From: a virus
Strand: one strand, 5' to 3'
DNA length: 56,446 bases
Virus record (IMG/VR): IMGVR_UViG_3300023179_000130
Coordinates: 1 to 56,446 of that record
Under the pieces are notes generated by a model. The model saw only the letters and a list, made by a program, of their open reading frames with translations. It did not search any database and was not told the origin of the DNA. The position numbers and the translations under genes are program-made. Shown here piece by piece: positions 33,896-42,215 of this stretch (its first letter is position 1; every line of letters begins with the position of its first letter).

Positions 33896-34807
33896 CTATT
33901 TATTTGTTGCTATTCTTCCTTTTTGGGTTCTTATAACATAACCCATACGAACTAAAAATGGTTCTATATTATATTCAATAGTGTCTATAGAAATACCTGT
34001 CATAGCTGATATACTTTTTAAACCCAAAGGATTGCCTTTAGATTTTTTTAGAGCCTGCAAATATAGACGATCATAATTATCTAAACCTTCGCTATCTATT
34101 CCTTGATTATTAAATATCTCATTAATATCTATGTTTTTATTGTTATAATAGGAAATATAGTTTTTATACCATATTAATCTAGCATTTAAAATTCGAGGAG
34201 TACCTTTACTGCGTTTTGCTATTTCTAGTAGATCATTATCTTCTATCATTAGTCCGAACTTTTTCGCGTTCAATCCGGCAAGTTTAGCTAAATCATCTAT
34301 TGAGTAATAATTCAGATGTTCTTTAATTGTAAATCTATCATAAAATGGCTGACTTAGGCTACCTCCATTAGTTGTTGCTCCAATAATAGTAAACATAGGA
34401 AGATCGATAGTTTCAGGTTTATCTTTATCGTCCTCGTCTTTTACTGTAATATTTAAAACAAAATCTTCCATTATAGGGTATAAAAATTCTTCTACTATTT
34501 TTGGTAATCTATGAATCTCATCAATAAATAATACCGATCTAGGACTAATACCAACTATATACGGCATTAGATTTTTTATACTTCTGATATTAGCAGCATT
34601 AATAGTATGAATATTAACATCCATTTCATTTGCTATGGCAGTAGCGATAGTTGTTTTACCCAGACCAGGAGGGCCATCTATTAATGTATGTGGTAATACG
34701 CTATTGGTATTTTTACATCCGTGTGACATGATCTTTAAACGATCTATCACTTCATTTTGACCTATAATATCTTTAAAAGAAGAAGGGCGTACTATATTAG
34801 TAGACAT
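33896..34807 (-). CDS. ruvB: Holliday junction branch-migration helicase RuvB
   Basis: This AAA+ motor drives branch migration of Holliday junctions. RPSSFKDIIGQNEVIDRLK opens the domain. Walker A is DGPPGLGKTTIATAIA (about residues 45-60) and Walker B is VLFIDEIHRLPK. The family motif FTIIGATTNGGSLSQPFYDRF corresponds to the sensor/GATTR region, and the winged-helix domain (GLDNYDRLYLQALKK) is present. At 303 residues it is slightly shorter than bacterial RuvB. It overlaps a RuvA-C-like gene by 11 bases. Confidence 0.93.
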   Translation of the reverse strand: MSTNIVRPSSFKDIIGQNEVIDRLKIMSHGCKNTNSVLPHTLIDGPPGLGKTTIATAIANEMDVNIHTINAANIRSIKNLMPYIVGISPRSVLFIDEIHRLPKIVEEFLYPIMEDFVLNITVKDEDDKDKPETIDLPMFTIIGATTNGGSLSQPFYDRFTIKEHLNYYSIDDLAKLAGLNAKKFGLMIEDNDLLEIAKRSKGTPRILNARLIWYKNYISYYNNKNIDINEIFNNQGIDSEGLDNYDRLYLQALKKSKGNPLGLKSISAMTGISIDTIEYNIEPFLVRMGYVIRTQKGRIATNK

Positions 34808-35261
34808 TTGAAATATCCAATTTTAAGGTTTGTTTAATTAATTCTACAACATTATCAGTTGGTTTTTTTTGATATGATTTAGATATCAAATCGATTGCTT
34901 CTTTATGACCATAACCATAATTAACTAGTAATTTAACACACTGATTCAATAGATTCTCAGGAACTTTTATTTTTTCCTGGTTATCTGGGTGTAATATTTT
35001 TTCTTTTGATAAAGTATCATATGTTTTTGGTGTTTTAGGCTTTGTAGCTTGCTTATTAAGTATTTTGGATTTTTTTATATATTTGATCTTAAAAGCAGAA
35101 ACTCTTTTAACTTGAAAAACTTTTCCACAATAACAGGCAATTTTAAAATTTTTAGTTGATGCTTCTAAAAAGGATAACCAGTGTACTTGTCCACAATTAT
35201 AGCATATATATTTTAAATGTATATCGTATTCAACAGGTTTACAATTTTTGTTCTTTGTCAT
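34797..35261 (-). CDS. Zinc ribbon fused to a RuvA-C-like (RuvB-binding) domain
   Basis: This 154-residue protein has an N-terminal C-x-x-C ... C-x-C ribbon (YICYNCGQVHW, CYCGKVFQVKR), a basic Pro/Lys linker, and a C-terminal domain LLNQCVKLLVNYGYGHKEA, then IDLISKSYQ. The L-x-x-x-G-Y-x-x-x-E-A pattern is that of RuvA domain III, which docks onto RuvB. It directly precedes ruvB with an 11-base overlap. It lacks the OB and HhH domains of RuvA, so it may be an alternative DNA-binding loader for RuvB. That role is inferred. Confidence 0.7.
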   Translation of the reverse strand: MTKNKNCKPVEYDIHLKYICYNCGQVHWLSFLEASTKNFKIACYCGKVFQVKRVSAFKIKYIKKSKILNKQATKPKTPKTYDTLSKEKILHPDNQEKIKVPENLLNQCVKLLVNYGYGHKEAIDLISKSYQKKPTDNVVELIKQTLKLDISNVY

Positions 35262-35673
35262 TATTATCTTCTTTTAACCAAAAAACAAAATCATTATATT
35301 CATCATCAAAAGCACTATCTAAAACCCCTTTATTAACTAATTTATTTAGAATATTGCTTACCATTCTACTATTAAGTTCTTCTAATATTTTCATAAAATT
35401 TTTATCATCAATAATATACCTTACCCTTTTGAGGGTTTTACTATATTGTTTGCGAACTATACTTTTCACAATAGTAGTTGACTCATCTATTGATAGAATA
35501 TCATTTAGTTCATTTATTTCATCTATAGAAAATTCTTTAAGTAATATGTCTATGTCGGTATCTATATCAGAAATTAAACTATCTTTTTTATCTCCAAAAA
35601 ATTTAAAAACTAATTTTCTGGTGTTATCTATAAATTCATCTAAGTCATAAATCGCATACCATGAGCTTGACAT
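35239..35673 (-). CDS. Hypothetical protein, distant paralogue of the gene at 50161-50526
   Basis: This 144-residue protein shares with the later gene the C-terminal pattern LxKLxxKGxxxxAxDDxxNxxVFWL. The N-terminal part is helical and acidic (DIDTDIDILLKEFSIDEIN). The shared segment resembles a small winged-helix-like or wedge domain. The function is unknown. Confidence 0.7.
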   Translation of the reverse strand: MSSSWYAIYDLDEFIDNTRKLVFKFFGDKKDSLISDIDTDIDILLKEFSIDEINELNDILSIDESTTIVKSIVRKQYSKTLKRVRYIIDDKNFMKILEELNSRMVSNILNKLVNKGVLDSAFDDEYNDFVFWLKEDNNDKEQKL

Positions 35674-35682
35674 AAAATCTTT

Positions 35683-36093
35683 CTAGTTCAGAATATCAAA
35701 TATTCCACGATAATGATTGGGTTGTTTAACAAAATAAGCAGCATGACTACGCACATGATTTGTGTATATTTTATTTATTTCATCTTTTACAAAATATTTT
35801 TTCTTCCATATTGGTTGGTTTTGATAGTCATTCCCCAAATACTGGAAGGTATTATCCTTGCCAGTATTCGAGAAATAACTATTCACAGGAAACTTTTCTT
35901 TCGGAAAACCGCCAATATACCACACATTTGGAGAAAACTCAACTACTTCATTTAAGGCACCATATAACCATTTTCCCCAAGCATCCCACGCTTCGGGATC
36001 AAACTTAAAATAATGTTTATACTTACTTTCTAGATCGTCGTGACTACTATCATAGTATTCATCATAGTTGTCATCATCATAATCTTCGTGCAT
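35683..36093 (-). CDS. Hypothetical protein with an acidic N-terminus
   Basis: The first 20 residues are almost all Asp, Tyr, Asn and Ser (YDDDNYDEYYDSSHDDLE). A globular domain rich in Trp and Tyr follows (DPEAWDAWGKWLYGALNEV). It has 136 residues and no recognised family. Confidence 0.68.
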   Translation of the reverse strand: MHEDYDDDNYDEYYDSSHDDLESKYKHYFKFDPEAWDAWGKWLYGALNEVVEFSPNVWYIGGFPKEKFPVNSYFSNTGKDNTFQYLGNDYQNQPIWKKKYFVKDEINKIYTNHVRSHAAYFVKQPNHYRGIFDILN

Positions 36094-36098
36094 AGTAT

Positions 36099-36356
36099 TT
36101 ACCTATAACTATATCTATTTTGACAAGTTACTTTTTTAGGATTGCGTCCTCTACGACCTTTAAATCCTAGTCTCCTTATTATATTAAGGATAGTCTGTCC
36201 ACTAAGAAAATATCTTTTACCATAAAACTCATTTTCTTCAAAATGATGGCAAAGAGCTTTTATTGTCCCCAATTTATTTATTAGTTCAATAAATTTTTTC
36301 TTAGCTTCTTCGTCAGCTAATAGAAATTGTAAAAGAGGATTAGTATGTCTACCCAT
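36099..36356 (-). CDS. Small basic protein with HTH-like helix
   Basis: This 85-residue basic protein has LFxSGQTILNIIRRLGFKGRRG-type residues (FLSGQTILNIIRRLGFK) near position 50 that resemble a recognition helix. It may bind DNA. No further support was found. Confidence 0.6.
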   Translation of the reverse strand: MGRHTNPLLQFLLADEEAKKKFIELINKLGTIKALCHHFEENEFYGKRYFLSGQTILNIIRRLGFKGRRGRNPKKVTCQNRYSYR

Positions 36357-36390
36357 TATTCTTCTCTTTATTTTATGTGGTTATGTCAAA

Positions 36391-36412
36391 GGGTATAGGA
36401 TACTCTATACCC
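36391..36412. terminator. Hairpin after the primase-polymerase-like gene
   Basis: GGGTATAG (36391-36398) and CTATACCC (36405-36412) are perfect eight-base complements around a six-base loop. On the minus strand the hairpin lies 14 bases past the stop and is followed by TTT. It probably ends the transcript of the upstream gene. Confidence 0.65.
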
Positions 36413-36426
36413 CTGACACAAAACCC

Positions 36427-37593
36427 TCATCCGATACAAAACTTGTCACTAATTTGAGACGCAAGTTCTTTAGCAGCATTAGAAAGGAATCTGTTGTTAC
36501 TAAAATAAAGCGGAGTTGAGACTTGATTAAGAAACTCCACCACGGTTTTTAAAAGTTTAGTCTGCTGACCGTCTAGGTTTATATCCTCGTCAGGCAGGCT
36601 ATCCTGTGAGTTGCTAGGCCCATCCTCATCGTCAACAGGCAGCACAGGCATCGGATCACCGTAGGCTCGTCCAGATGTAGAACTTTCAACAGTGGTTGGA
36701 ATATTACTGCCATTAGTATATGTATATGTCCAATTAGTATTTTGGTTCCAGAACGCACCCTTATTAGGACAGCCATTTCGCAATTCATTTAGAATCTTTG
36801 CAGCAACATCTGTTGATACTGGAACGCCAGTTTCATCCGCTTCTTTATAAGCCTTGGCATATCCCTTATACCATTCATCACTACACTTATCTGGAATGAT
36901 CTGTAGTGTCGCTGGCTGACCAGTAAGGGCTGACTTAAGATCGGCCACATTAATTGGTTGACCAGTGCTGCCGGGAAGCAAACTCGTAAAATAAGGAGCC
37001 TTCTTCTCCCACTCCTTACGCCACCAAGTATAAGGAACACGATAAATCTGATTAGGCTTGATCGCTCTTGGATCACCACCGAAGTAGTTTACCAGCTTTT
37101 TCTGCAAGCCATTCCAGAAAGTTTTATTGGCCCCAACGATATTTCTTGAAGCATCATCAAAAATCCAGTAGCACTGATAACCATTACGAGTATCAACTAC
37201 CCAGCTAGGCTTAACAGGAAACTCATTAATTTTCTTTAGAAACTTTTTCTTGTGCTGCATAACAATGCTGGGCTTAAAATAAGTTCCATCATCATTTCTA
37301 CCAGCATCCATATCACAAAAACAGCAAGTAAATTGCTTAATAGCGTAAAGCTTGCGACCACCATTTACATAGAAGTAAGCATCGGAATGATTGTTGATAT
37401 TAGCATCAAGCGTCTCATTAAGATCGTTAGTATGATTCATACTACTAATCTTTTTACGAGGATTGCCATTATAGATAAAGATATGATTCTGGTTGAATGA
37501 ATTCAAAAATCTCTGCCTATTCTGAGCATAACCATTTGCATGAACATTATTATTCTTATCAAATGGATTAAAAGCCAAAGTATCACTAAACAT
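36427..37593 (-). CDS. RepB/AEP-type primase-like protein
   Basis: The start at 37593 has AAAAGGA seven bases upstream; the open frame extends six codons further without a site. In the N-terminal 180 residues, CCFCDMDAGRNDDGTYF (about residues 86-102) and PSWVVDTRNGYQCYWIFDD (about residues 124-142) match the D-x-D and G-x-x-x-YW pattern of RepB-type archaeo-eukaryotic primases. The C-terminal 150 residues are low-complexity and end in a small helical domain. It would be a second primase besides DnaG, or a plasmid-type replication protein. The upstream -35-like TTGACT (37671-37666) has no good -10. Confidence 0.68.
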   Translation of the reverse strand: MFSDTLAFNPFDKNNNVHANGYAQNRQRFLNSFNQNHIFIYNGNPRKKISSMNHTNDLNETLDANINNHSDAYFYVNGGRKLYAIKQFTCCFCDMDAGRNDDGTYFKPSIVMQHKKKFLKKINEFPVKPSWVVDTRNGYQCYWIFDDASRNIVGANKTFWNGLQKKLVNYFGGDPRAIKPNQIYRVPYTWWRKEWEKKAPYFTSLLPGSTGQPINVADLKSALTGQPATLQIIPDKCSDEWYKGYAKAYKEADETGVPVSTDVAAKILNELRNGCPNKGAFWNQNTNWTYTYTNGSNIPTTVESSTSGRAYGDPMPVLPVDDEDGPSNSQDSLPDEDINLDGQQTKLLKTVVEFLNQVSTPLYFSNNRFLSNAAKELASQISDKFCIG

Positions 37594-37679
37594 TTTAATT
37601 CCTTTTTGCAACTTACTACTTATTACTTACATTTTCGATACTGGGATAGTAAACACTACTATCATAGTCAATATCTAAA

Positions 37680-37764
37680 AAAGAGCGAGGGAATCGAACC
37701 CTCTCAAATAGTGTGTGTATCATTCGATACCAGAGACTATTATCTTAGTCGCCAGACTACTCTT
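37680..37764 (-). tRNA. tRNA-like RNA with oversize anticodon loop (possible tRNA or degenerate tRNA)
   Basis: A textbook T arm is present: GAGGG, loop TTCGATT, CCCTC. The D arm GTCT/AGAT with loop GGCGACTA follows a TA pair as in tRNA positions 8-9. The anticodon stem ATAGT/ACTAT closes a 23-base loop instead of 7, and this loop contains a second hairpin GTATC-GAAT-GATAC. The 5' end AAGAG pairs with CTCTT but leaves one unpaired base near the T stem. Total length is 85 bases, so it is not a normal class I or II tRNA. A precise amino acid cannot be given. Confidence 0.45.
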
Positions 37765-37769
37765 GTTTT

Positions 37770-38630
37770 TCAGTTATAATATTCTTGATCTGGATCGTAA
37801 TCTTCATCTTCTATGGATTCTTCTTCATCATCTTCATTCCATGACCAATCATAATCTTCATCATAATCATCTTGATCATGGTAATCATCTTCATCAAAAT
37901 TACTCTTATAAAGAGGCTTCAGAAGTTCTCCTTGGTATTCACCAACTACTTCATAAAGACAAGTACGAAGTTTTTCACAATTACAATCAGTCGGAACACT
38001 TACTACATCTTTTGGATTAATCTTAACGATAACGATCTTGTCGCCAGCCTCAAGACTACCATAGCTAGCAACATAGTTAAGAGCGCCGGCATGAAGTCCA
38101 TTAGAACAACCACGACCACGATCATCGTCTACCTTAGATCGTGTCATTTGGCATATCTGACCGACCCTATTGTCGAAAACTCCACGATACTTATCCTTGT
38201 AGTCTGAGCGAACAGCCTTATAAGCCAGAAAGAAACCATCTTCAGTAATTGGCAAATGCTCATGCTCAAGAAAATCATACAGTTCCTTCTGACTCTGCAT
38301 ACTGGGATTTTCCATCAGATTATTCAGAAATTTAACAAGAGGCTCAAAAGGCAGACCCTTGCTCATAAACTCCAGAATACGTTTACTAATACTACCATGA
38401 ACTTCGTCACCCTCGTAAAGAACCTGTCCATTCTTGATCTCCACAAGACCATCGCTGAAAGACGCAACAGCCTTTTCAACGTCCACAACTTCCAGCAGTT
38501 CCTCTGCCGTAGCAGTAGGAAGCCTCTCCAGAATCAACTTATAGTTGATATGATCTGGCAACACCTGATAACTTTGATTATTCAATACCAGCGTCAAATT
38601 ACCATCAACGAACATAAACGGAACAGCCAT
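37770..38630 (-). CDS. rIIB: rIIB-like protein
   Basis: This 286-residue protein has the T4 rIIB family core. GFFLAYKAVRSDYKDKYRGV (about residues 132-151) is followed by DNRVGQICQMTRSKVDDDRG, GLHAGALNYVASYGSLEAGD and IVIVKINPKDVVSVP. The last 50 residues form a very acidic tail. In T4 rIIA and rIIB act together in superinfection exclusion and lysis control. The ATG at 38630 follows AGGAG and its own promoter lies at 38674-38701. Confidence 0.88.
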   Translation of the reverse strand: MAVPFMFVDGNLTLVLNNQSYQVLPDHINYKLILERLPTATAEELLEVVDVEKAVASFSDGLVEIKNGQVLYEGDEVHGSISKRILEFMSKGLPFEPLVKFLNNLMENPSMQSQKELYDFLEHEHLPITEDGFFLAYKAVRSDYKDKYRGVFDNRVGQICQMTRSKVDDDRGRGCSNGLHAGALNYVASYGSLEAGDKIVIVKINPKDVVSVPTDCNCEKLRTCLYEVVGEYQGELLKPLYKSNFDEDDYHDQDDYDEDYDWSWNEDDEEESIEDEDYDPDQEYYN

Positions 38631-38673
38631 AATCCAAACTCCTGTTTTTAGTTACGATACCTGTGATACTGTT

Positions 38674-38701
38674 ATTTTACACTAATCGGCAAGTTTGTCA
38701 A
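38674..38701 (-). promoter_or_regulatory. Near-consensus sigma70 promoter of rIIB
   Basis: Minus strand: TTGACA (38701-38696), 16-base spacer containing GCCGAT, TAAAAT (38679-38674). The expected start is about 35 bases before the rIIB ATG. Confidence 0.85.
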
Positions 38702-38722
38702 GGGGTCTTAAGAAATTCCTGA

Positions 38723-41410
38723 CTACTTGATCAAACTACTCAACTGGATCTTAAATAGGTCAATACTCTCCTGACTCATTTGCTCAACCCAATCCTTACC
38801 TAGCTTTCCATAATAAGAATTACGATCTTCAAGAATAGGATTTTGGCTGGGCTTAAGGTCTGTTAGATTACCACTAACTTGATGAGTTCCCATAATATAC
38901 TTTAGCATAGGATTCTTATCTACTTCAGTCTTAATCTTTTCCCTAATCTCAGGGATCTTCCACTTCTTAAAATCTTCTGTAGAAGTTCCACGAATAATCT
39001 TCAAAAAACTCTCTGCTTTATCACTATTGATACCTGTATACAAACGATTAGTAATCATGTGAGTCAAGGTATTGTAAGCCAAATTAGCATTACGAATCTC
39101 CTTACCATCAATATTCTCAATCCCAACTTCTTTCATAAGCTTAGAAATATGAGATAGATACTCTGTTTGATTGAACTTGGTGATATTAAAAGTACTAATG
39201 TGAACAGTATTAGCAAAGAACTCTGTAAGCATTGTTTTATTCAAGCAATCAACAAGAGTCTTATTGCTAATAAACTTATCATAATCTAGACCAAAGATAT
39301 TCAGCATGTGGAACATAAACTGCTTATCAGTTGTTCCATAGTTGTAATATCTATAACCATTACGATTACTTGTTTCTTCTTTAGTAAAATCTATCTTACA
39401 ACTTTCAATGAGTTTATTAATGGAAGACAGATTCTTAAAGTGCTTGTTTGCAACAATCTTAAATTGACGCTTCAAGAAATCATTGAAGTTAATAAGATTG
39501 TACCCATCCTTCTCAAGCTTTTTAACGAAAGCTGTTTTGATAGCATAAATCTTACTATCTCCAACCAAGTCTTTGACTATGCTCTTGAGAGTTTCGTCTC
39601 TAAGAGTAATTGCAATGTCATTAATTTGAGGATAGCCAGATTCAGGCTCGGTCTTATAACGAAGCATAGGAACGTATACTATCTCATCTTGTTCCAGAAA
39701 ATCCTCTAGTTGTTCTTCTGAAAGGATTCTCAAGGAAGTAGCATCATTGTAAGGATTAGTAATCTGCTTGCTATCCTTATCATAACCGTGAATAAAGAAT
39801 ACATCTTGATCGCTGACACTACCATTAGAATTTCTAGTATAAGACTTTCTTGGGCCAGAACTTTGAGTAAGATGCTTATAATCTGAAACCTTGAGCAGAT
39901 TTTCAGGTCCAACATCTTCGATCAGTTGATCAAAACCTTCCTGACTCTTAGAGTAGTCCTTAGTGTCTAGGAGCATATAGGCAAAACAATCGTTTTGATT
40001 GCAATATTTTGTAACGATTTTTTTAGCCGTTTCTTCACCTTTAATGTCACAGACAAAGAAACTTATCTTACCTATCTTTTTAGAGTTATTCCAATAATAG
40101 GTTCCCTTTCCAGTAAGAGTATCATGGTGAATCTTATCTGTGAGTGCTACCAAACGACGAGAACGAAAACCAGCCGTCTTATAATTAAAAACGTACAGAC
40201 TTTTACCAGCAGGAATTTTATATTCCAAGTCATTCCCAGAGTTGATAGGATGATTTTTACCCTTGGAATCAGCCCAAGTAGCACCAACACCCCATCCTCC
40301 AGCCAATTCATTCATAGTATAATATGAAGTAATTGCCTCTACCTTAGTTTTAGCAGACTTAATCTTCTTCGAGAATTCTTCCTTCATCTCCATGTAAATT
40401 TCTTGAGTCTTTTTACGCAGGGTCTTGATTACATCTTTGGTATACTGAAGATTTTCTCGGCTTGCATCAATTTCCAATTCACCGATACCAAAGTCAAGTT
40501 CAAGATAAAGACCGGAATTGATTATTTCACTAACAAAACTTTTCCAAGAATCAATATCTGCTTTTTGAAAAGCTCTATTCCATTTTTGAATATGATCAGG
40601 CATTTCCTCCTTTTCCTGACCAACAATTTGTGCTGTTTCAGCCGGATATGCGATATTCCCCATGATAGCAATCACGCCACTATCAATCTTGTGGTAATTA
40701 TTTGGATAATAGCTATGGTCGCTGTTAACGCGACAAACTCTCCACCCATCACCGCTGATAATAATGTTGGTATTGCTGTACCTATGATCTTGAAGATTGG
40801 TTCCAATACCACCTTCAAGGATAGGTTTCATACGAAAATAATGGAAAATTCTCTTAGCTTTATCTGTAAACTCTTGAAAATCGTGTTGCTTAACTGCAAA
40901 CTGGATTTCAAGCCCATTAGGTTCAGAAGTGTCTGAAACACTGAACAGATTTAGAGAAGGAATACCATCAGCACCGATGGCAGCAACATAAGTATATTTT
41001 TTACCATTGAAATATGAAGATGTTGTGAAGCTCTTAGAATATGCGAATGGGCTTTTAGAACCCAAACCAAGACATCCCACAAAATCATTGCTGTTATTTT
41101 TGTTTGATGCACCATAGGTTGTGTACAGACTCTCCATGTCTGCTTTACTAAGACCAGTACCATAATCTCTCACCATAAAAATGGGATTAGCAGAGGTAGG
41201 TAGAGTTACCTTAAATGGATTCTTATTTCCTGCACTAATATGAGCATCCAAAGCGTTGGTGCTTAGTTCTCTAATAACTGCCATAACTTTATCTGAGTAC
41301 AAAGAATTACTCAAGATATGAAACATCTTTGATGATGTTTGAATAGAAAACTGACTAGTTGAAGCAATTCCCTTGTGATGCGTTTCAAAAGACTTATCCG
41401 CAAGAAGCAT
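38723..41410 (-). CDS. rIIA: rIIA-like protein (GHKL ATPase domain)
   Basis: The N-terminal 250 residues form a GHKL-type ATPase. VIRELSTNALDAHISAGNK holds the Asn box, VRDYGTGLSKADMESLYTTYG and GCLGLGSKSPFAYS are the G1 and G2 boxes. This is the architecture of T4 rIIA (725 residues), here 895 residues long. It is transcribed from its own promoter just upstream of rIIB and would act with it in exclusion and membrane functions. The C-terminal half has no recognised motif. Confidence 0.9.
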   Translation of the reverse strand: MLLADKSFETHHKGIASTSQFSIQTSSKMFHILSNSLYSDKVMAVIRELSTNALDAHISAGNKNPFKVTLPTSANPIFMVRDYGTGLSKADMESLYTTYGASNKNNSNDFVGCLGLGSKSPFAYSKSFTTSSYFNGKKYTYVAAIGADGIPSLNLFSVSDTSEPNGLEIQFAVKQHDFQEFTDKAKRIFHYFRMKPILEGGIGTNLQDHRYSNTNIIISGDGWRVCRVNSDHSYYPNNYHKIDSGVIAIMGNIAYPAETAQIVGQEKEEMPDHIQKWNRAFQKADIDSWKSFVSEIINSGLYLELDFGIGELEIDASRENLQYTKDVIKTLRKKTQEIYMEMKEEFSKKIKSAKTKVEAITSYYTMNELAGGWGVGATWADSKGKNHPINSGNDLEYKIPAGKSLYVFNYKTAGFRSRRLVALTDKIHHDTLTGKGTYYWNNSKKIGKISFFVCDIKGEETAKKIVTKYCNQNDCFAYMLLDTKDYSKSQEGFDQLIEDVGPENLLKVSDYKHLTQSSGPRKSYTRNSNGSVSDQDVFFIHGYDKDSKQITNPYNDATSLRILSEEQLEDFLEQDEIVYVPMLRYKTEPESGYPQINDIAITLRDETLKSIVKDLVGDSKIYAIKTAFVKKLEKDGYNLINFNDFLKRQFKIVANKHFKNLSSINKLIESCKIDFTKEETSNRNGYRYYNYGTTDKQFMFHMLNIFGLDYDKFISNKTLVDCLNKTMLTEFFANTVHISTFNITKFNQTEYLSHISKLMKEVGIENIDGKEIRNANLAYNTLTHMITNRLYTGINSDKAESFLKIIRGTSTEDFKKWKIPEIREKIKTEVDKNPMLKYIMGTHQVSGNLTDLKPSQNPILEDRNSYYGKLGKDWVEQMSQESIDLFKIQLSSLIK

Positions 41411-41455
41411 AAGTTATTCTCTCCAAATTTGTTTTTCTGTCTCTAAGATGTTCGT

Positions 41456-41484
41456 ATTCTACCATCGGCAGTGTCGCTTGTCAA
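41456..41484 (-). promoter_or_regulatory. Near-consensus sigma70 promoter of rIIA
   Basis: Minus strand: TTGACA (41484-41479), 17 bases containing GCCGAT, TAGAAT (41461-41456). The start of transcription is predicted near 41449, about 39 bases before the rIIA ATG. Confidence 0.88.
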
Positions 41485-41536
41485 CCATTAGAAATGATTT
41501 TGTCTGCCTTGGCTAATTTTTTTTGCCCATAATGGT

Positions 41537-41579
41537 TAGCGATTTTAGTTGTCCCAAACTGTTTTAAAACCAATCGCTA
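41537..41579. repeat. Inverted repeat after the gene at 41583
   Basis: TAGCGATT (41537-41544) and AATCGCTA (41572-41579) are perfect complements that enclose a smaller AGTT/AACT hairpin. They lie only four bases past the stop of the minus-strand gene at 41583. It likely marks the 3' end of that transcript. No clean T run follows. Confidence 0.5.
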
Positions 41580-41582
41580 TAT

Positions 41583-41888
41583 CTAATAGTTTTCTTCATT
41601 TTCATTATTTTGATCATCAAATTCTTCAGCATCTTGGTCATCATAAGGACTCCATTCTGTATTATAGACATCTTCATTATCTTCCATTTGATCCTCTATT
41701 AATTCAGCGGCATCTATAATAACTTCTAATTCTTGAATTTTATTGAGTATCAAAGATATTTTTTGATCTAAAATTCTTATTGAGCGTTTAATCTCTTCAA
41801 TATTTTTTGTAGTTTTAGCATTTAGTGCTATATAATCTTTATGATTTTTTTGTATCTCTCTAAATATATCATTATATTCTTTTGACAT
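41583..41888 (-). CDS. Hypothetical coiled-coil protein
   Basis: This 101-residue protein is predicted as a long coiled coil (NAKTTKNIEEIKRSIRIL, then DQKISLILNKIQELEVII) followed by an acidic tail rich in Asp, Glu and Asn. It is the last gene of a transcript of small genes. No function was recognised. Confidence 0.68.
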   Translation of the reverse strand: MSKEYNDIFREIQKNHKDYIALNAKTTKNIEEIKRSIRILDQKISLILNKIQELEVIIDAAELIEDQMEDNEDVYNTEWSPYDDQDAEEFDDQNNENEENY

Positions 41889-41894
41889 AATTGA

Positions 41895-42209
41895 TCACCA
41901 TTTTATATTTTTATAACCTTTTATATCCCCATTTTCTATGATCTTATTGTTTTCATAACTACTTGCAACCCTTCTATAAAATTCTTGCTTAATATTCTCT
42001 AATACACCAGTTATCATAGCAATTTTTTTATATGATGGTTCTTTCATTAAATTGCATATTATCTGAGAAAAAACATAATTAATACGGCCCAAATAAATAC
42101 TAAAATCATTAGGATCGTCTAAATGAGTCTTTATATCTTTAATACATTTGGTTATATTTTCTATAGCATCATATAACTGCTGTCTTTCATCCTCATTTAT
42201 ATATGGCAT
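41895..42209 (-). CDS. Conserved small phage protein
   Basis: This 104-residue protein starts MPYINEDERQQLYDAI and ends VASSYENNKIIENGDIKGY. The middle GRINYVFSQIICNLMKEPSY followed by GVLENIKQEFYRRV is a pattern I recognise from many tailed-phage proteins of unknown function. It follows the kinase-like gene by a few bases. Confidence 0.75.
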   Translation of the reverse strand: MPYINEDERQQLYDAIENITKCIKDIKTHLDDPNDFSIYLGRINYVFSQIICNLMKEPSYKKIAMITGVLENIKQEFYRRVASSYENNKIIENGDIKGYKNIKW

Positions 42210-42215
42210 AAATTA

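Noticed and set aside
36579-37079. Minus-strand open frames of 69 and 96 codons within the primase-like gene
   Set aside because: They are in other frames of a clear coding region, rich in Arg, Leu and Cys, with no motifs; treated as shadows.
39308-39709. Plus-strand open frame inside rIIA
   Set aside because: It is antisense to a conserved coding region, has no ribosome site and its protein has biased composition; it is a shadow of rIIA.
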